In this document: piece after piece, positions 60,048 through 64,000 of the stretch | How the letters are laid out: the number at the start of each line of letters is the position of its first letter | How positions within the stretch are numbered: position 1 is the first letter of the stretch | Assembly: GCA_900549285.1 (NCBI GenBank) | Contig: URNW01000002.1 | Span: 24,704-88,703, forward strand | Reading direction: 5' to 3' | DNA: 64,000 nucleotides | DNA from: an uncultured Mycoplasmatota bacterium | Lineage (GTDB): Bacteria > Bacillota_I > Bacilli_A > RF39 > UBA660 | The notes under the pieces: generated by a model | Told to the model about the DNA's origin: nothing | Database searches by the model: none | The model's input: only the letters and a program-made list of their open reading frames with translations | Made by a program: the position numbers and the translations under genes

Positions 60048-62537
60048 ATGAGTTTTTTTAGAAAACTATTTGATACAGAATATAAAGAATTAAAGAAATT
60101 TGAAAAAATAGCTGATGAAATTGTGGCTTTAGATCCAGAATATTCTAAGTTAAGTGATGATGAATTAAAAGCAAAAACAGAAGAGTTTAAAAGAGAATTA
60201 GATAGTGGGAAGGTACTAGATGATTTAATCGTTCCTGCTTTTGCAACTGCTAGAGAAGCAGCTTTTCGAGTTATTGGTGAAAAGCCTTATTATGTACAAA
60301 TTCTAGGTGGGTTAGCACTTCATTTTGGTAACATAGCAGAAATGAAAACTGGTGAAGGTAAAACTTTAACAGAAACCATGCCTACTTATTTAAATGCCTT
60401 AACAGGAAAAGGTGTTCATATTGTTACTGTTAATGAATTCCTTGCAAAACGTGATGCAGAATGGATGGGTAATATTTATCGTTTCTTAGGATTAACGGTT
60501 GGACTTAATATGAGAGAGTTAAGCCCTAAAGAAAAACAGGAAGCATATAATTGTGATATTACTTATTCTACAAATAATGAAATAGGCTTTGATTATTTAA
60601 GAGATAACATGGTTGTACAAGCAGATAAACGAGTACAAAGACCTCTTAATTACTGTATTGTAGATGAAGTGGATTCTATTTTAATTGATGAAGCAAGAAC
60701 GCCTCTTATTATTTCTGGTGGTAGGATGCAATCTAATAATTTATATATAGATGCTGATCGAGCAGTTAAAAAATTAAATGAAACTGATGATTTTGTTGTA
60801 GATGCAAAAACAAAGAGTGTTTCTTTAACTGAAGAAGGAAGTAAAAAAATTGAGAAAATATTTCATTTAAATAATTTATATGATATTGATAATACAGCTT
60901 TAGTTCATCATTTAACTCAGGCTTTGAAGGCGAATTTTGGGTTTAAAAAAGATGTGGATTATGTTGTAGCAGATGATAAAGTAATTATAGTTGATCAATT
61001 TACTGGACGTTTAATGCAAGGAAGACAATTTAGTGAAGGACTTCATCAAGCGATAGAAGCTAAAGAAGGAGTTACTATTAATACTGAGACTAAAACAATG
61101 GCTACTATAACGTTTCAAAATTTATTTAGAATGTATAATAAACTTTCTGGTATGACTGGTACTGCTAAAACAGAAGAAGAAGAATTTAGAAATATATATA
61201 ATATGTATGTTATAGAGATTCCTACTAATAAACCTGTTATTAGGGAAGATTTGGCAGATTTAGTTTATGCTAATGAGAAAGCTAAATATCAAGCCATTAT
61301 TAATACTGTTAAGGAAATTCATGAGACTGGTAGACCAATTCTTATTGGTACTATTAGTGTAGAGGCAAATGAATATTTAAGTAGTTTACTTAAAAAAGCT
61401 AATTTAAAACATGAAGTATTGAATGCTAAAAATCATGAAAGAGAAGCAGAAATAATAGCTAAAGCTGGTAGTAAAGGTGCTATTACTTTAGCAACGAATA
61501 TGGCTGGTCGTGGTACGGATATTAAACTTGGTGAAGGCGTTAGAGAACTTGGCGGATTATGTGTAATTGGTACAGAACGTCATGAGTCTCGTCGTATTGA
61601 TAATCAGCTTCGTGGTCGTGCTGGTCGTCAAGGGGATCCTGGTATGAGTCAATTTTTTGTTTCTTTTGAAGATGATTTGATGAGAAGATTTGGTACTGAT
61701 CGAATTAAAGGAATGTTAGAATCTATGGGGGTTGGGGATCAAGCAATTCGTAGTAAAGCATTAACTCGTTCTATTGAATCAGCTCAAAAAAAAGTTGAAG
61801 GAAATAACTATGATATTCGTAAAAATTTACTTGATTATGATAACGTTTTAAATGAACAAAGAGAAATTGTTTATGCTCGACGTAATGAAATTTTGGATAT
61901 GGATTCGATTCATGAGAGAGTGATTGATACGTTTAAAAATGTTGTAAGTGATATTTGTAAGGGACATTTGGAACCAGAAGGATATTTGACGGAAGCAGAT
62001 AAAGATGATATTACAGAGTATATTAATAATAATTATCTCAAAAAGAATAACTTAAAATTTGTTGATATTAAAGATTTGAATGATGAAGAGACTGAGAAAT
62101 TTATTACTGATTTGGTTATTCGTGATTATGAAGATAAAATTAAAGATGTGCCTGTAAGTGATGACTTTGAAAAAGCTATAAGTTTAAGAGTGATTGATTC
62201 TAATTGGGTTGATCATATGAGTGCTATGGAACATTTAAAAGAAGGTATTGGATTACGTGGATATGGTCAGGTTAATCCTGTTCAAGCTTATACTATGGAA
62301 GGTTTTGAATTATTTGAAGATTTGCTTAATAGAATTGATAATCAAACTGCTACTTTTCTTCTTAATGCTGAAATTAGACAAAATGTTACAAGAAAACAAA
62401 CTTTAGATGGAAAGGCTAATGATGGTAAAGAAAAAGAAAAAGCTACTCCTAAAAGAGTAAATAAAATAGGTAGAAATGATCCATGTCCTTGTGGAAGTGG
62501 TAAAAAGTACAAAAACTGTTGTGGAAAGAACGCATAA
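60048..62537 (+). CDS. secA: Protein translocase ATPase SecA
   Basis: 829 aa. Walker A 'EMKTGEGKTLTE', DEAD-like 'CIVDEVDSILIDEARTPLI', preprotein-binding domain, motif 'ATNMAGRGTDIKLGEGV', 'GRAGRQGDPG' and a C-terminal zinc-binding SEC-C motif 'CPCGSGKKYKNCCG' that contacts SecB/ribosome. ATG 60048 follows GAAGGTGG. hpf-secA is a conserved pair; prfB does not follow here. Confidence 0.98.
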   Translation: MSFFRKLFDTEYKELKKFEKIADEIVALDPEYSKLSDDELKAKTEEFKRELDSGKVLDDLIVPAFATAREAAFRVIGEKPYYVQILGGLALHFGNIAEMKTGEGKTLTETMPTYLNALTGKGVHIVTVNEFLAKRDAEWMGNIYRFLGLTVGLNMRELSPKEKQEAYNCDITYSTNNEIGFDYLRDNMVVQADKRVQRPLNYCIVDEVDSILIDEARTPLIISGGRMQSNNLYIDADRAVKKLNETDDFVVDAKTKSVSLTEEGSKKIEKIFHLNNLYDIDNTALVHHLTQALKANFGFKKDVDYVVADDKVIIVDQFTGRLMQGRQFSEGLHQAIEAKEGVTINTETKTMATITFQNLFRMYNKLSGMTGTAKTEEEEFRNIYNMYVIEIPTNKPVIREDLADLVYANEKAKYQAIINTVKEIHETGRPILIGTISVEANEYLSSLLKKANLKHEVLNAKNHEREAEIIAKAGSKGAITLATNMAGRGTDIKLGEGVRELGGLCVIGTERHESRRIDNQLRGRAGRQGDPGMSQFFVSFEDDLMRRFGTDRIKGMLESMGVGDQAIRSKALTRSIESAQKKVEGNNYDIRKNLLDYDNVLNEQREIVYARRNEILDMDSIHERVIDTFKNVVSDICKGHLEPEGYLTEADKDDITEYINNNYLKKNNLKFVDIKDLNDEETEKFITDLVIRDYEDKIKDVPVSDDFEKAISLRVIDSNWVDHMSAMEHLKEGIGLRGYGQVNPVQAYTMEGFELFEDLLNRIDNQTATFLLNAEIRQNVTRKQTLDGKANDGKEKEKATPKRVNKIGRNDPCPCGSGKKYKNCCGKNA

Positions 62538-62624
62538 AAAAGGAAAAATCAATATTAATAAAATTAAAAATTGGTTCAGATTTTTATGAAATGTCCACCA
62601 AATATTAAAAATATGTAGTAAAAT

Positions 62625-62664
62625 AAGGGTGTGAACAAGTATTTAATTTGCTCGCGCCCTTTAA
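62625..62664 (+). other. Imperfect hairpin in the secA - KilA-N gap
   Basis: AAGGGTGTGAACAAG pairs imperfectly with TTTGCTCGCGCCCTT across a short loop. It may be the secA terminator or a leader structure of the KilA-N gene; T-tract is weak. Confidence 0.35.
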
Positions 62665-62689
62665 TTTAATAGAATGGAGGGAATAATTA

Positions 62690-63574
62690 TTGAAAAAAGA
62701 TTTAGTAACAACAGAAATAATTGTTAAAGAAAATAAAGTGGGAATATTAAGAATAGGAAATGTTAATTATATTTCATTAACAGACTTAGCAAGGTATCAA
62801 AATTCAAGTGATCCATCTTTTACAGTAAAGAACTGGTTAAGAAGAATTAATACTATAGATTATATTGGTTTGTGGGAAGAAATCCATAACCAAGATTTTA
62901 ATTTGGTCGAATTCGACCAAATTAAAACTGAATATGGTAGAAACTCATTTGCCATGTCACCAACACAATGGATAAAAAGAACTAATGCCATAGGTATTAG
63001 TTCAAAAGGTGGAAGATATAGTATAGGAACTTTTGCTCATCCAGATATTGCTTTTGAATTTGCAAGCTGGCTATCACCAGAGTTTAAATTATATTTAATA
63101 ACTGAATTTGAAAGATTAAAAGCAAATGAAGCATATCAAGAAAAGATAGATTGGCAAGCCAACAGAATATTAGCAAAGTTAAATTATGTAGTTCATACAG
63201 ATGCCGTTAAGGCTTATATAGTTCCAACACTTACAGATGCACAAAAGAAATTTGTTTATGCCGAAGAAGCTGATGTTTTAAATGTAGCACTATTTGGTAT
63301 GACAGCAAAAGAATGGAGAGAAAGCAATCCAGAACTTGCTAAAAATGGAAATATTAGGGACTATACTGATTTACTTCATTTAGTAATATTAAATAACTTG
63401 GAAAATACAAATGCTGAATTAATAGAAGCCAAAGTTCCACAAAATGAAAGATTAGTTAGACTTAATAATTCCGCAAGAAGACAAATGAAAGTGTTAAAAG
63501 ATAATAAAAACATTAAGGATTTAGAATTATTGCAAAAACAAGTTAATGAAGATAATAATTTAATAGCTAATTAA
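62690..63574 (+). CDS. KilA-N domain protein
   Basis: 294 aa. N-terminal KilA-N DNA-binding domain ('NVNYISLTDLARYQNSSDPSFTVKNWLRRINTIDYIGLWEEI' through 'GTFAHPDIAFEFASWLSPEFKLYLITEFERLK'). The C-terminal half is helical and of unknown role. Such proteins are phage-like and also occur as stand-alone genes in gut Bacillota. TTG start after TGGAGGG. Mobile or phage-derived gene beside an IS element. Confidence 0.9.
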   Translation: MKKDLVTTEIIVKENKVGILRIGNVNYISLTDLARYQNSSDPSFTVKNWLRRINTIDYIGLWEEIHNQDFNLVEFDQIKTEYGRNSFAMSPTQWIKRTNAIGISSKGGRYSIGTFAHPDIAFEFASWLSPEFKLYLITEFERLKANEAYQEKIDWQANRILAKLNYVVHTDAVKAYIVPTLTDAQKKFVYAEEADVLNVALFGMTAKEWRESNPELAKNGNIRDYTDLLHLVILNNLENTNAELIEAKVPQNERLVRLNNSARRQMKVLKDNKNIKDLELLQKQVNEDNNLIAN

Positions 63575-63576
63575 TG

Positions 63577-63612
63577 AAAAGTATTGACAGTCACATTCGT
63601 CAATACTTTTTT
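63577..63612 (+). terminator. Terminator after the KilA-N gene
   Basis: AAAAGTATTGAC / GTCAATACTTTTTT hairpin; strong stem with T6 tail. Confidence 0.9.
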
Positions 63613-63624
63613 GTTAGGGAAAAT

Positions 63625-63737
63625 CCCCAGATAGTCTGGGGGTTCAGTAGAGCTTTAGTGGTGAGTTGAAAAGTAAAACTCCTTCTAATATAATATTTGT
63701 TGCGACTGCCAAGAAGCAACAAAAATATTAGAAGGAG
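63625..63737 (+). mobile_element. IS200/IS605-family left end and transposase leader hairpin
   Basis: A subterminal hairpin CCCCAGA-TAG-TCTGGGG (63625-63641), typical of IS200/IS605 ends, is followed by a large inverted repeat (CTCCTTCTAATA... 63679-63703 with ...TATTAGAAGGAG 63716-63737). The latter buries the transposase ribosome binding site GAAGGAGG, as known in IS200, where it limits translation. The element runs off the window at 64000. Confidence 0.8.
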
Positions 63738-63747
63738 GACATTTATA

Positions 63748-64000
63748 ATGAAAGAAATCAAAATAAATGATATAAAAAGTTTAGCACATACAACGTGGAA
63801 TTGCAAATACCACGTTGTATTCGCACCAAAATATAGAAGAAAAGTATTTTATGAAAGTAAGAGATTAGAAATCGGACAGATTTTAAGACAATTATGTGAA
63901 TGGAAAGGAGTAATCATAATAGAGGCAGAAGTATGTTCAGATCATATATGTTGATAGAGGTACCACCGAAATATAGTATTTCCGATTTCATGGGATTTTT
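63748..64000 (+). pseudogene. tnpA: Frameshifted IS200-type TnpA transposase (3' end beyond window)
   Basis: Y1-transposase N-terminus: 'HTTWNCKYHVVFAPKYRRKVFY' in two adjoining pieces, then 'IIIEAEVCSDHI'. The frame then hits TGA at 63952-63954. In the -1 frame it resumes as 'MLIEVPPKYSISDFMGF' to the window end. An intact protein reads DHIHMLIEVPPK, so about 4 nt and the second His of the HUH metal site are missing. Therefore inactive, unless a sequencing error. GAAGGAGG precedes ATG 63748. Confidence 0.85.

Noticed and set aside
63600..63806. Leftward frame at the IS left end
   Set aside because: Covers the IS hairpins and the start of tnpA; no coding signature.

Overview
The window is chromosomal DNA of a very AT-rich, endospore-forming member of the Bacillota (class Bacilli in the broad sense). 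It carries the replication origin. Evidence for the group: the oriC gene order (rpmH, rnpA, yidC and jag on one side; dnaA, dnaN, recF, gyrB and gyrA on the other), a dnaX-yaaK-recR-bofA-holB-ricT-yabB-pth-mfd run like that of Bacillus subtilis, and many sporulation genes (spo0A, spoIID, spoIIQ, yabG, yabP, yabQ, spoVG, veg, bofA, cwlD, a CwlJ/SleB hydrolase). TGG is the tryptophan codon and TGA stops genes (for example the LytTR regulator at 55958), so the code is standard and not the Mycoplasma code. My guess, by inference only, is an uncultured gut lineage close to the root of the Mollicutes/Erysipelotrichia.

Layout. 1-2.7 kb: two tandem-HTH repressor genes and a membrane-anchored surface protein whose C-terminal region has a strikingly GC-rich, A-depleted patch. 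2.7-21.8 kb: a leftward block of replication, repair and recombination genes, containing the SRP RNA gene, a ComK homologue in the position usually held by yaaA, a cluster of four ParB parS sites with DnaA boxes, and scattered Noc-site-like palindromes. 21.8-22.3 kb: oriC with DnaA boxes. 22.3-26.8 kb: rightward rpmH-rnpA-yidC-jag, a five-LysM amidase, a dUTPase, then a spore-cortex hydrolase. 26.9-31.2 kb: tRNA-Trp followed by accessory genes (Fic AMP-transferase, unknown proteins, Abi-family HEPN protein) and htrA. 31.4-39 kb: phospholipase C-like protein, cwlD, yabPQ-divIC, spoVG, veg, yabG, ksgA, a 3D-domain protein and tatD. 39-53.5 kb: rpiB, a second surface-protein paralogue, a RhuM-Fic protein, prmC-prfA, rpoE, argS, a class A PBP, gpmI, spo0A and pgk-tpiA. 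53.6-55.9 kb: spoIID, spoIIQ and an unknown gene. 56-59 kb: an agr-type quorum-sensing locus. 59-64 kb: csp, hpf, secA, a KilA-N protein, and a frameshifted IS200/IS605 transposase cut by the window edge.

How it fits together. Chromosome replication (oriC, dnaA, dnaN, gyrase), segregation marks (parS, possible Noc sites) and two developmental regulators, Spo0A and ComK, are packed into one region. Spo0A-box-like sites lie before spo0A, comK and a surface-protein gene. Sigma-E-type promoters precede spoIID and yabP.

The most novel-looking system is the agr locus. Its autoinducer precursor has no cysteine in the signal core and seems designed for a nine-residue threonine lactone. Its regulatory region holds two pairs of LytTR-type direct repeats at exact 21-bp spacing. 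Next in interest is the hypervariable-looking patch in the surface protein, which resembles the target of a diversity-generating retroelement although no reverse transcriptase is in the window.
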